Shown piece by piece: positions 44,980 through 53,700 of a DNA stretch of 64,000 bases. The notes below the pieces were generated by a model. The model had not been told where the DNA came from and made no database searches. It saw only the letters and a list, made by a program, of their open reading frames with translations. Origin of the DNA: Bacillus sp. MUM 116 (GTDB lineage Bacteria; Bacillota; Bacilli; Bacillales; Cytobacillaceae); NCBI RefSeq assembly GCF_001866655.1, contig NZ_MLYR01000029.1, positions 56,257 to 120,256 on the forward strand, in the 5' to 3' direction. Within the stretch, counting starts at the first letter, position 1; each line of letters starts with the position of its first letter. The position numbers were made by a program, and so were the translations under genes.

Positions 44980-45099
44980 TTATTTTTTCTTATTATTGTT
45001 ATTGCTATTGTTTTTTGATTTATTGTTGTTTTTGTTGCTGCTATTGTTATTTTTATTACTATTTTTATTTTTGTTGTTATTTGAGCTTTTTCCCAACAT
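44980..45099 (-). CDS. 39-residue Asn/Lys/Ser-rich micropeptide
   Basis: After MLGK the peptide is made only of Asn (19), Lys (10 in all) and Ser (7), ending NNNNKKK. GAAAGGGTGATT before the ATG is a good ribosome binding site. A strong terminator follows 24 bases after the stop, and another hairpin lies upstream, so this looks like a self-contained gene. It is very basic and presumably disordered. I know no family; a spore or nucleoid-associated peptide is possible. The AT-rich composition means the frame could still be chance. Confidence 0.5.
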   Translation of the reverse strand: MLGKSSNNNKNKNSNKNNNSSNKNNNKSKNNSNNNNKKK

Positions 45100-45162
45100 A
45101 ATCACCCTTTCAGTTTTTATATAGATTATTCACATCCGGCTAATTTCTCTAAAGAAAGGTGG

Positions 45163-45191
45163 AAAAAGGGCGAAAATAAATCGCCTTTTTT
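45163..45191. terminator. hairpin with T tails on both strands
   Basis: AAGG-G-CGA/TCGCCTT stem with flanking A and T runs, 65 bases upstream of the micropeptide gene. The interval 45192-45296 is AT-rich and shows nothing. Confidence 0.6.
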
Positions 45192-45296
45192 GTCTTAAAA
45201 ACTCATTTGAAAACCTTATTAGATAAAACACAATAATCGAATACCGATTTCTTATTGAAAAAAGAAAAAATTACCCTTAGACTTTGATTAAATAAC

Positions 45297-45339
45297 AAAA
45301 AACGCATTGGAATCCATTTATAAATTCCAATGCGTTTTT
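45297..45339. terminator. strong terminator after the DUF4405 gene
   Basis: AAAAACGCATTGGAAT paired with ATTCCAATGCGTTTTT (16 bp), 11-base loop. Confidence 0.9.
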
Positions 45340-45416
45340 ACTTGTTTGCATCCAATACTTAATCCGTTAGCGTGTAGCATGGATATTTTGATCGTTCATC
45401 AAACCTTTTGAATAAG

Positions 45417-46241
45417 TTATGATGATACCTTAGGTTGAAGTTCACTTGATTTTCGTTTGTTCCTTCGTTTTCGCTTATCCAGATAATAAGTAGGAATAAT
45501 GATGGCTGTCCAAATGGCAAAATAATTTAAGACTACAAGAAATGGATTGCTGCTGCCACCATGTCCATCTTTTCCATGGAATTTTCCTTCCCGAAAATCT
45601 TTGTTCGGCGGACCTTGAAATGTATTAGTTGAATTTCCCTTATTAACCGATGGTGCCCCGCTACTTTGTTGCATTTCTATTGGATTGAAATAACCTTTGC
45701 TTGGGGAAGCTGCGGAAGCAAACCATTGAATTCCGCCTGCCAAAATGGCAAGTGACAGAACAACGGAAGCGATAACACCCTTTTTAAATTTTCCTTCCTT
45801 CGATTTGAATGCTTTCTTACAGATACTCAAAATCCATTGCCAATGTACCCCAATATGAAGTCCTACTAACGCAAGTGTTGCATCTGCAGAGAAACTGTGG
45901 ATCCCGCGAATGGAGTGTCCCCCCTGGATAGCAAGGCTTGGTAAAACTACCCTAGAAATTAGAATACCAGTGACAATAACGGTAGCCATCGAAATTAAGA
46001 GCAGTATGTTTAACAGATAACTAAAGAATGTTTTTTTAGGTAGGTTTGGATCAAAAATCTTTTTCGTTGTATTAATTACCCAGCAAAAGTTTAATCCGAT
46101 GTGGGCAAGAATGGCAACACCAATAACAAGACCAGCTATTTCATGAAACGGTAAACCGTTTAATACTCGCGGATTCATTAGCAACACAAACGTGATAGCC
46201 ATCATCAAATCAAGAATAATTTTAGTATAATTCTTTTTCAT
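45417..46241 (-). CDS. DUF4405 cytochrome b-like membrane protein
   Basis: 274 residues with about five helices. DUF4405-type features: KIILDLMMAITFVLLMNPRV, LPFHEIAGLVIGVAILAHIG with two His, and RGIHSFSADATLALVGLHIG with more His, consistent with heme-coordinating helices. A hydrophilic, Gly/His/Ser-rich external loop (GKFHGKDGHGGSS) precedes the last helix, and a basic C-terminal tail follows. Probably a redox membrane subunit; no partner gene is nearby. GGGGGAATAAAT precedes the ATG. Confidence 0.75.
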   Translation of the reverse strand: MKKNYTKIILDLMMAITFVLLMNPRVLNGLPFHEIAGLVIGVAILAHIGLNFCWVINTTKKIFDPNLPKKTFFSYLLNILLLISMATVIVTGILISRVVLPSLAIQGGHSIRGIHSFSADATLALVGLHIGVHWQWILSICKKAFKSKEGKFKKGVIASVVLSLAILAGGIQWFASAASPSKGYFNPIEMQQSSGAPSVNKGNSTNTFQGPPNKDFREGKFHGKDGHGGSSNPFLVVLNYFAIWTAIIIPTYYLDKRKRRNKRKSSELQPKVSS

Positions 46242-46399
46242 ATTTATTCCCCCATTTAATATCTTATCTGTTTCACATATTAAAGTGGGAACCTTAAGAA
46301 AAACTTAAGTACGAATAATAGATTTTTATCATTCATTACTCTTTTAACCATAAAAAACAATCAAGTTGACAAAAAATAAATTAGAGCACTCTCCTCAAT

Positions 46400-46434
46400 A
46401 AATTAGGGCTGCCCTGGATGGGCAGCCCTAATTT
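46400..46434. terminator. strong terminator of the efflux operon
   Basis: AAATTAGGGCTGCCC/GGGCAGCCCTAATTT, perfect 15 bp, 5-base loop. Confidence 0.88.
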
Positions 46435-46466
46435 GAAATTGGATGTATTATTAACAGATCATTCAA

Positions 46467-47102
46467 TTAAATAGAAATTTTGACCTCTGCATTCATTCCT
46501 GGTAATACTTTCTTTGATGGATTTTGAATAGAAATTTTAACCGGAACTTTTTGAGTTACTTTTGTATAGCTGCCGTTTGAGTTTTGTGAAGGAAGAGCAG
46601 AAAATACCGAATTCGTAGCATAGCCAATGGAATCAATTTTTCCGCTAAATAATGTACCAGAATCTCCGTCTACCGTAATATCAACACTATCGCCCACTTC
46701 AATATCTTTTAAGTCCGTTTCGTCAATGTTAGCCGTAACATACAAATGATCCATATCAGCTGTTTGGGCTAAAGCCTGGCCAGCCTGTACCATTTGATTC
46801 TTTTTTGCTTCGTTTTTGATGATGGTTCCTTTCTCCATGCTATCTACGGGAAGACCCTGTCTTCCATTTGAAATTTTGCCCAATTCTTCATGGTTAGAAA
46901 TAACATTACCTTCTTTTCCATCCCAATTGGTTAATAAACCGGAAGCTGGTGCTACAACTTGATTGATATCTGCCGAAACGACTGCATCATCTGTTTTAAC
47001 ATAATTCTTACTTTCGTAAAAAAAGTATGCACCTGCGGCAATTAATGCCAAAACCACAATCATCCCAACTATATTAATGAAGATTAATCGACCTTTACTC
47101 AT
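46467..47102 (-). CDS. HlyD/EmrA-type membrane fusion protein
   Basis: 211 residues. N-terminal anchor (FINIVGMIVVLALIAAGAYFF), then YVKTDDAVVSADINQVVAPASGLLT and the hybrid/beta-barrel part with LYVTANIDETDLKDIEVGD, ending LPGMNAEVKISI. Short for the family because the coiled-coil hairpin is largely absent. It pairs with the DHA2 transporter upstream to export drugs or lipids. AAAGGAGAAATTCGCT precedes the ATG. Same operon as the MFS gene (97-base gap). Confidence 0.88.
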   Translation of the reverse strand: MSKGRLIFINIVGMIVVLALIAAGAYFFYESKNYVKTDDAVVSADINQVVAPASGLLTNWDGKEGNVISNHEELGKISNGRQGLPVDSMEKGTIIKNEAKKNQMVQAGQALAQTADMDHLYVTANIDETDLKDIEVGDSVDITVDGDSGTLFSGKIDSIGYATNSVFSALPSQNSNGSYTKVTQKVPVKISIQNPSKKVLPGMNAEVKISI

Positions 47103-47199
47103 TAGCGAATTTCTCCTTTATTCAATTTATTTAAATACCACTCAATGCTGAGGTCTTGAAAGCTTTTGTCTCTTTTGGTGCTGGCAAAAGCAGCCGGGT

Positions 47200-48777
47200 C
47201 TATTTCTGAACAAGGGACCTTCCCTTTCCCGTCACTGTTTTTCCGATGGAACCAATTAGCATGATGATGCTGAGGACAAGTAAAATCGTAAACAAATCGT
47301 GATAGGCCCCTAATACTGCAGACTTTTTAGAATTTGCAACTAGTTCATAAGCAGCCGAATTTTTAGCATCCGTGATAGATAAATGCTTCCCAATAATAGA
47401 GTGAATTAATTTTGTCATTTCCCATTTAAATTCAGTACTATTTGAATCTAGCTGCCCTCTTATATCTTCATAATTTTGGGCATTTTGTCTGATTAAAAAC
47501 CAGCCGATTATAGGTGAAATAATAGCACCTATAAAATTTCGGATAGTGTGCAGGGTCACAGATCTCATCGAAGCCTTATGAATATCACCAGCCAGTGCAG
47601 TTCCAAGAGCACCTGAAACAAGAGTCATACTGACTCCGGCACCAAGACAAGCAACCTGAAAATATAAAACTGATAAAGAAGTTTCAGGCCCAATGACTCT
47701 CCACCTGATACTAACAAACAAAACAACCAGCGAACCGAGAATTCCAAGGATCCCGGCACCCAATTTATCATACAATAGGGTTTTAAATACGGCAGTGAAC
47801 ACAATTCCTACAAAGAACCAAAAATAAAAATGGCTTAAATATACAAATGGAAGGTTCATATTATTTCGTAAAAATCCATTGATTCCGGCTAACGCAACAA
47901 TAAGCGAAACATGTGATGCAACTGCCATAATCGTGCCCGAAATTGGTTTTGCTGCCTTTAATGTCCGAAACGGAACGAGTGGATTCGTTGCTTTTAAGTC
48001 TACATAAATAAACAAAATGAACAAAATTAGACCTACAAGAAGAAATGGCCAAACATACAAAGATGTAAATCCTTTTTCCGATAAGTTACATAGTGGAAAA
48101 GCGAGTACAATCATTAAAAGGCTGTATAAAAATACTCCAGTTTTATCCACAGGACTATGATCATGTACATGATCCTCATTGTGAGGTAAACCCCAAAAAC
48201 CAATGATTAAACAGAAGAATGAAGCGATGATGTTTAAAATAAATAACCACCGCCATGCATCAGCTATTAATGAAATCGAACCGAATAAAGCCCCAATGGC
48301 ACTTGCTCCAAACAATCCCGTAATAACCATAAATAAAAAGGTATTACGGATGGCATTGGGGAAGGATCTTAGGCTAACCGGCAAAATGGTTAAAAATAGT
48401 ATGCCTGCACTAAAGCCTTGAATGGTTCTTCCCACAATTAGAATGACTAATTCAGGAGATAGGGCAGAAATAATGGAGCCGCATAAAAAAATAAATATAA
48501 ACAATAAATAATTTCTTCTTAGTCCAAGTTTCCTCGTAAGTACAGGACCAAATGGGACGCCAAGGGCAAAAGCTAAATTTGATAATGTAGATGGAAGCAG
48601 TAAGTGATTCGATCCAAGTTCCAACCCATTTTGAATAATCCCTTGGTTAAGAATGTAAGACAGATTTGAAAAATACTGTGAACCAATTGCAAGTATCGTC
48701 AAGATGGAGATGATCAAGTATTGCGGAACAGCAACCTTTTCGGATTCTGAAGCTGTCGTATTAACCTGCTGACTCAT
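47200..48777 (-). CDS. DHA2-family MFS multidrug transporter (EmrB/QacA type)
   Basis: 525 residues, 14 membrane helices. The region ILLPSTLSNLAFALGVPFGPVLTRKLG and RTIQGFSAGILFLTILPVSL near helix 4-5 fits DHA2 proton antiporters. A hydrophilic loop near residue 440-485 precedes the last helix. AAAGGAGGACAATGG supports the ATG at 48777. Downstream of a MarR gene with a large palindrome between them, so probably drug- or stress-induced efflux. Confidence 0.88.
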   Translation of the reverse strand: MSQQVNTTASESEKVAVPQYLIISILTILAIGSQYFSNLSYILNQGIIQNGLELGSNHLLLPSTLSNLAFALGVPFGPVLTRKLGLRRNYLLFIFIFLCGSIISALSPELVILIVGRTIQGFSAGILFLTILPVSLRSFPNAIRNTFLFMVITGLFGASAIGALFGSISLIADAWRWLFILNIIASFFCLIIGFWGLPHNEDHVHDHSPVDKTGVFLYSLLMIVLAFPLCNLSEKGFTSLYVWPFLLVGLILFILFIYVDLKATNPLVPFRTLKAAKPISGTIMAVASHVSLIVALAGINGFLRNNMNLPFVYLSHFYFWFFVGIVFTAVFKTLLYDKLGAGILGILGSLVVLFVSIRWRVIGPETSLSVLYFQVACLGAGVSMTLVSGALGTALAGDIHKASMRSVTLHTIRNFIGAIISPIIGWFLIRQNAQNYEDIRGQLDSNSTEFKWEMTKLIHSIIGKHLSITDAKNSAAYELVANSKKSAVLGAYHDLFTILLVLSIIMLIGSIGKTVTGKGRSLVQK

Positions 48778-48850
48778 CCATTGTCCTCCTTTCATAATGA
48801 AAAAATTCGGTATAAATTCGGTGAAAAAGTTGTTTTATACCTCAAGTATA

Positions 48851-48899
48851 AATATTGTATAGTACAAGTTGTAAATAACAAGTTGTATTATACAATATT
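48851..48899. promoter_or_regulatory. MarR operator region upstream of the efflux operon
   Basis: AATATTGTATA (48851-48861) and TATACAATATT (48889-48899) are perfect 11-bp inverted arms. Between them ACAAGTTGTA occurs twice (48864-48873 and 48878-48887). Promoter-like TTTACA-N17-TTTATA overlaps the block on the minus strand. Confidence 0.75.
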
Positions 48900-48928
48900 G
48901 TTTTTTTTAAATCAATAAGATTTTTTTA

Positions 48929-48966
48929 CAAAAAAAAGACCGTGACAGTTTGTCACAAGCCTCTTG
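48929..48966 (-). terminator. intrinsic terminator of the marR gene
   Basis: GTGACA/TGTCAC stem with flanking pairing and seven T on the minus strand, between marR and the transporter gene. Confidence 0.7.
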
Positions 48967-48999
48967 TCGCGTATCTTCTTATTTTTTATAGTAAAAAAA

Positions 49000-49428
49000 T
49001 TATTTTTTTCGTTGTTTAAAGTCTTTATTTAATCGGATTAGGTTATTTTCTAATTGCTGTAATTCCGGCATCGTCCAGTTTTGAAGTATTTCTGAATAAA
49101 ATTTATAACGACCTTTTTGAACTGTATCAAGGATCTCCTGCCCTTTATTTGTAATCTCTATAAGGCTAATTCTTCCATTATCTGGATCAGGAAAACGCTT
49201 AATATATTCTTTCGATTCTAAAGTACCAACTTGCCTGCTCGCAGTTGATATGTTTAGCAGTAATTTATCCGCAATAGCATTAATGGCCATGGGTCCATTT
49301 TCATTCAGTTCACTCATAATAAGGTACTCGGAACGATCCAATTTACCTAATTTAGGACTATAAGCGGTTATAAGCCGGACCAGCAAGGCTATTTCATATT
49401 CAATCGTTTGGAGTGAGTCTGGATTCAC
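49000..49428 (-). CDS. MarR-family transcriptional regulator
   Basis: 142 residues, winged helix typical of MarR: YLIMSELNENGPMAINAIAD, LNISTASRQVGTLESKEYIK and the wing RFPDPDNGRISLIEITNKGQ. It probably represses the HlyD/MFS efflux genes and itself via the 48851-48899 palindrome. GTG start with AAGGGGGAAG about nine bases upstream. Confidence 0.9.
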   Translation of the reverse strand: MNPDSLQTIEYEIALLVRLITAYSPKLGKLDRSEYLIMSELNENGPMAINAIADKLLLNISTASRQVGTLESKEYIKRFPDPDNGRISLIEITNKGQEILDTVQKGRYKFYSEILQNWTMPELQQLENNLIRLNKDFKQRKK

Positions 49429-49720
49429 AAAGTACTTCCCCCTTATAAAGCAACTGTTCTACTAATTGTAAACAAATTGATTTTATTATAACAAGTATAT
49501 CATAGGAAAAATTATTTAAGAAAAACATTAGAAGTATAATCTCTTTTTCTAGGGGTTTTAATTTTAAAAGATGTTTCGGAGTTAAACATGATCGAGAACC
49601 AGTTTGTAGGATCCTCTCTTTATTCTTAGGGATAGGAATACCCCATTATTAATTTAGGATTGAAAAAAAAGAACTGTAGCCTATACGTAAAGATTTATAT
49701 ATAGTTTCTTGGAGAAATAT

Positions 49721-49915
49721 TTAAAAATCATGGTACTGATCCATAGGATTGGTGATTTTTGTTTCAATTAATAAATCATCATACACGTTCAGTAGCCTAT
49801 CGAGTTCTTGGCTACATTTGATTGTTTCATGACACGATAATCCTTTATCCATTCCTAACTTTATCATTTCTTCTCTTTTCTGACTTATAGCCTTTTCCAA
49901 ATCTGCTAGGTTCAT
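49721..49915 (-). CDS. Spo0E-like aspartyl-phosphate phosphatase
   Basis: 64 residues with two helices. The signature CSQELDRLLNVYDDLL, preceded by LEKAISQKREEMIKL, is that of Spo0E-family phosphatases, which dephosphorylate Spo0A~P and delay sporulation. GAGGTG upstream supports the ATG at 49915; the frame to 49993 is unsupported. It lies downstream of the TOMM genes but separated by their terminator. The 292 bases to marR contain no other gene that I can see. Confidence 0.85.
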   Translation of the reverse strand: MNLADLEKAISQKREEMIKLGMDKGLSCHETIKCSQELDRLLNVYDDLLIETKITNPMDQYHDF

Positions 49916-50083
49916 TATGGACTCACACCTCGAAAACTTATTATAACTGTGTATATCTGTTAATCTTATGAGACACTTGGACACAAACAACATTATAACA
50001 TTATCCGACCTAAGATAAATTGATTCGATAAAACAAGATAAAAAAAGACAAAAAAAGACGTTATCCGTAAAATAAAGGTTAAA

Positions 50084-50109
50084 GAAAAAAAGCGGCTTAT
50101 TTAGCCACT
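50084..50109 (-). terminator. intrinsic terminator of the TOMM operon
   Basis: AGTGGCT/AGCCGCT stem with one wobble, 5-base loop and seven T, 49 bases after the SagB-type stop. Confidence 0.75.
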
Positions 50110-50157
50110 CTTGTGATGTTTTAATTGCTAGTTACACATGGATTATTTATCTTCTTC

Positions 50158-51738
50158 CTAGCTAAGCAAAGTCCCTTTTAACCAGGTACGGGGACGGTAA
50201 GGACCTACAGGGATTTGAATTAAACTAGTTTTTCCTTTCGGATTAATTCTGTAAAGTTCATCAGATTGGTTCGTATTGAATCCTAGCAGTGGATGGCCCC
50301 CCATCCCTAAGGCACAAGAAACTAAGAGCAGTCGTTGCACGAGAATGCCTGCTTCCATTTGTTGAATGCGATAACCTCGATACCCTAATTTCTCTTTGAG
50401 GTAATTTTTGTCTCCGACGACATGAAGGCAGAGCGGCACTTGAAAGAGATTTACATTGGGCATTGTTAATCCATATTGTAAATACTCCCGATAATCTCCA
50501 TGAGTTATTCTGCAAAGTCCATGAACGTTTTTGTCATAGGAGTAAACACCATTTGGAACACCCTCCACATTATAAAAAAAGCCGTTCAATGATAAACGAT
50601 TCTCAGAATTCTCAATTGTCTCGGCAAGGTCATTCTGATATAAAAAGGAAAATATCTCAGATAACAAAGTGGATATTGTTCTTTGACTGACATTCCCCAT
50701 CATAAAATCAAGATCAGGAGAATGTCTCTCTCTGCATACAGAAGCAAGATCGTACGAAAATGGCTCTGTAAATGGCAACATGATGAACTCCGTACCAAAG
50801 GACTTTTTAACCCGATTATCTTTTTTAATCTTCACAAATGACTGTGTAGTTTCAAGCATCGATGCTTCATTCATCTCTTTCAACATTGGGTAATCAATGA
50901 CTTTCTTTGAACGGTTATAAGTTTTATGCTTCAATAACGGCACTTCCTGTGACAATTCAACGGCAGAAAAATTTTCTTCTAGATCAGAGTTGTCATCACA
51001 ATAGATTGATGGATGAATAGATAATGGGATCACCGCATAGACACTTTCTTCCTGTTCGGTTAGTCCAAGTAAATGATTAATTGACCGATCAAGAAATTGA
51101 TAGCATACTCGCGAAGAAAAACCCATCCGATCGGCAACTTCTAATGCTTGCCCTATGACCACACCGGCATCCAACCCTTGGAGCCTGTAGGAAAAGTTAT
51201 TATATTTATAGAAGTTTTTCAAAAAAACCGTTGATACAAAAACAGTACAGAAACAATCAGAAACATCATAATTTCCAAGACTTCTGGACAAGTAGGAATC
51301 GTAATTTCCTTCTCGAAGCAATAGGAGGCGGTGATGGGCCACATCGTAATGGTAAATTCCCTGTGGTACGCCCTCCAGCTTTACATACACATATAATTCA
51401 TTCGGATACAATGCCCCTCCTGAGGGAACAAATCTGCGTAATAACTGGGCATAGCTAATGAAAGCTTTTTCCTGAGTGTCCTGGGTGAAAGCGGATTGCG
51501 CGTAATGGGTTAGGCCGTATACATACCATAAGAAAGACCCAAGCTCCTCTAGTCCAGGATCTGCCTGAGCTTCCCGCCTCTCGAGAGTTAACGGAACATC
51601 TCCGGATAGTGGAATCTCTGGCAAGCCGCGGTACAGTTTATAGGGAAGTGGTGCGTCCTCCCAATCCACTTCCCAATCAGGAGGAACAACTTTTTCTGGA
51701 TCAAAGTGAAGATGTTGCAGAAATGTTTCAAGCTTCAC
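50158..51738 (-). CDS. tandem SagB-type dehydrogenase (azoline oxidase) of the TOMM cluster
   Basis: 526 residues with two nitroreductase-like SagB domains. Domain 1 is about residues 60-270 (RRFVPSGGALYPNELYVYVK, YRLQGLDAGVVIGQALEVAD). Domain 2 is about 310-520 (LNGFFYNVEGVPNGVYSYDK, YRIQQMEAGILVQRLLLVSC, GMGGHPLLGFN). FMN-dependent SagB enzymes oxidise thiazolines and oxazolines to thiazoles and oxazoles. Domain 2 looks more degenerate in the SGGALYPNE region, so one domain may be structural. GTG start with AGGAGGTG upstream. Last gene of the operon, 21 bases after the YcaO gene. Confidence 0.88.
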   Translation of the reverse strand: MKLETFLQHLHFDPEKVVPPDWEVDWEDAPLPYKLYRGLPEIPLSGDVPLTLERREAQADPGLEELGSFLWYVYGLTHYAQSAFTQDTQEKAFISYAQLLRRFVPSGGALYPNELYVYVKLEGVPQGIYHYDVAHHRLLLLREGNYDSYLSRSLGNYDVSDCFCTVFVSTVFLKNFYKYNNFSYRLQGLDAGVVIGQALEVADRMGFSSRVCYQFLDRSINHLLGLTEQEESVYAVIPLSIHPSIYCDDNSDLEENFSAVELSQEVPLLKHKTYNRSKKVIDYPMLKEMNEASMLETTQSFVKIKKDNRVKKSFGTEFIMLPFTEPFSYDLASVCRERHSPDLDFMMGNVSQRTISTLLSEIFSFLYQNDLAETIENSENRLSLNGFFYNVEGVPNGVYSYDKNVHGLCRITHGDYREYLQYGLTMPNVNLFQVPLCLHVVGDKNYLKEKLGYRGYRIQQMEAGILVQRLLLVSCALGMGGHPLLGFNTNQSDELYRINPKGKTSLIQIPVGPYRPRTWLKGTLLS

Positions 51739-51759
51739 TCTTACACCTCCTACTTTTCA

Positions 51760-53700
51760 TTATGGGAATGGGTGAGGATAAGGATTGAGCTGTTCATACG
51801 ACAACGGCTGTTTGGTATATCCAAGCTTCATTGGTACTTGGAGGACCCTTTCCAGCCCTTCGACACGGGTAAGGTGATGACCGAATGTCATTGGCAGCAT
51901 ACCAGGAATCAATACTTTTACACAGTATAAACCGTTCCGTTTGGTGATCGGTGTCGTTTGGTCCACAACAATGACCTCGAGGTCCAACTCACGGAACCTC
52001 TGAAGAATATCCTGAAGATCATCCTTCAAATCGGTATGCGCCGGAGGCTGTTTAAATTCCTCTGCAAACGTTCGTAATGGTCGCTGATTATCCAATAAAA
52101 AGCTTAGCCGTTCCTCTGCTTCCCGCAGACCATATAGGAGGCCATGGTCCTCCATGGTACGGACGGCATATGGATCTTTTAGCATTTCTTCATATTTCTG
52201 CCGGTTTTTCTCCAATATTTCGTCATGCCTAACCATCATACCAGCGAGCTCGTAAATCGCGCTTTTTACTGCTCTAACCGGATCAAGATTAGCACCTGCT
52301 GCACAAATGAGGTTCACACCCTTGGATTTTCTGTTTTTTGCCACCGCCCAAACGCTGGGAATTTCATTTTCCATTGTCGAATTGTAAAAATATAGGTCAT
52401 ATTCCGCCACCTCACGTATACGGTCAACCATTAGCTCTAATTCCTGATCGTTAGCAGAACGAAGATCAAGACGCTGAAGTGGCAGCTGTGCATACCAGGT
52501 TAACAAGAAGGAATCGCGCTCGACAACCTCCATAATGCCATGGAATATGGCTTCCTCCAGGCTTCCTCCTAATGCACACCCGTTGGAGGTTTCATATACA
52601 ATGCCCTCCCCACTTCCCAAACTGTAATAAGCGAGTAACTCTGGAACCAGTATGGGACGTTCTTGCATGAACGAATAGCCCCAGACCCAATTCATTGGCT
52701 GATCCGGATGAAACGCTTTAAACGGAAAATCAGGCTTGGCATATTGTTTCTGTTCATGCAAGCCTACTCTTGCCGGATTTAAGGCGATATGTTGTAAATG
52801 ATGGTAACTCTCACGAACTTTCTTCCTTTTTCCTTGAGGCTCGATTCCGCAATATCGCTCCAATCCCTCCAAAATGGCCGTTAGCTCACTCATTTCATAA
52901 GAAATAGTACGGCCAGCTACTCCCTCGTCCGCTCCAAATAACGGCATGTTAATCAAAACATCTGCAAAGGGGAGCCTGAAATCCTCTATTTTTCCATTCA
53001 TGATTCCAGTACGATAATCCAGATAGTCTTCGACCAGCACTGTTTTCAATTCATCCATCGAACGGCAGCGATATCCGTCACCATTAAATTTAGGACTAGA
53101 CTCTAACGTAATTTGAGCTAATTTCGCTGTGTCTTCAGGTAATGGACTGCAAATCGGACATAATGGATCAGGCAAGAAAAAATGACGGGAGTTCGTTAAC
53201 GTTTTCAGATTGGTGATGAACATCCTTTCCTCTACGCTCGAGGATTCTCCTTGAAGGACTTTCTGCACTTCGTTACAAATGAAGGTGGCCATTTGTGATA
53301 GTCCCGTTCGTGAACACCATGAATCTCGCGTGAAACCTGCTTCCGCTGTCAATCTCGCCTGAACCTCCGCCATTTCAAGGCGGTCGGGTCCGGCTAGCAA
53401 GCGCCGTTTGTCAGCACAGTGAGAACATCCTGGCGAGTCGTGCCGTACGAAAGGACCAATGATTCCCTCCCCGAACGAAACGAAACCTCGAAGCCAAGGG
53501 ATACCGGCGGTCCTGAATCTCTCATCCGCTTTCCGATGTTTGGAAGGATGCCAGGCATCGTCGAGCACCAGAGCTAATTCTATTTCTTCGGGAATCTCTT
53601 CTGAAATGCTTTGACGACTTACCAGACAGTTGGAGGACAATTGATCACAGACATATTCTGCTAATAAACCGGATCCGTCAATGAGGACCTGTGCAGTCAT
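51760..53700 (-). CDS. TOMM cyclodehydratase: fused E1-like/C-domain and YcaO domain
   Basis: 646 residues. The N-terminal part (1-210) is the ThiF-like precursor-binding region with two zinc CxxC pairs, GCSHC near residue 96 and PLCPIC near 183. The YcaO domain (about 215-640) has the ATP-binding acidic residues in MSELTAILEGLERYCG near 278 and GSLEEAIFHGIMEVVERDSF. It ends in the proline-rich NPYPHPFP, a YcaO C-terminal signature. It cyclises Cys/Ser/Thr of the precursor to azolines. It overlaps the upstream gene as ATGA. Base composition is visibly GC-richer than its neighbours (53341-53400 is 60% G+C). Confidence 0.9.
   Translation of the reverse strand: MTAQVLIDGSGLLAEYVCDQLSSNCLVSRQSISEEIPEEIELALVLDDAWHPSKHRKADERFRTAGIPWLRGFVSFGEGIIGPFVRHDSPGCSHCADKRRLLAGPDRLEMAEVQARLTAEAGFTRDSWCSRTGLSQMATFICNEVQKVLQGESSSVEERMFITNLKTLTNSRHFFLPDPLCPICSPLPEDTAKLAQITLESSPKFNGDGYRCRSMDELKTVLVEDYLDYRTGIMNGKIEDFRLPFADVLINMPLFGADEGVAGRTISYEMSELTAILEGLERYCGIEPQGKRKKVRESYHHLQHIALNPARVGLHEQKQYAKPDFPFKAFHPDQPMNWVWGYSFMQERPILVPELLAYYSLGSGEGIVYETSNGCALGGSLEEAIFHGIMEVVERDSFLLTWYAQLPLQRLDLRSANDQELELMVDRIREVAEYDLYFYNSTMENEIPSVWAVAKNRKSKGVNLICAAGANLDPVRAVKSAIYELAGMMVRHDEILEKNRQKYEEMLKDPYAVRTMEDHGLLYGLREAEERLSFLLDNQRPLRTFAEEFKQPPAHTDLKDDLQDILQRFRELDLEVIVVDQTTPITKRNGLYCVKVLIPGMLPMTFGHHLTRVEGLERVLQVPMKLGYTKQPLSYEQLNPYPHPFP

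Noticed and set aside
44904..45101. Plus-strand open frame full of Tyr, Cys and Phe
   Set aside because: Antisense reading of the Asn/Lys-rich micropeptide region; no ribosome binding site, and it contains the terminator hairpin.
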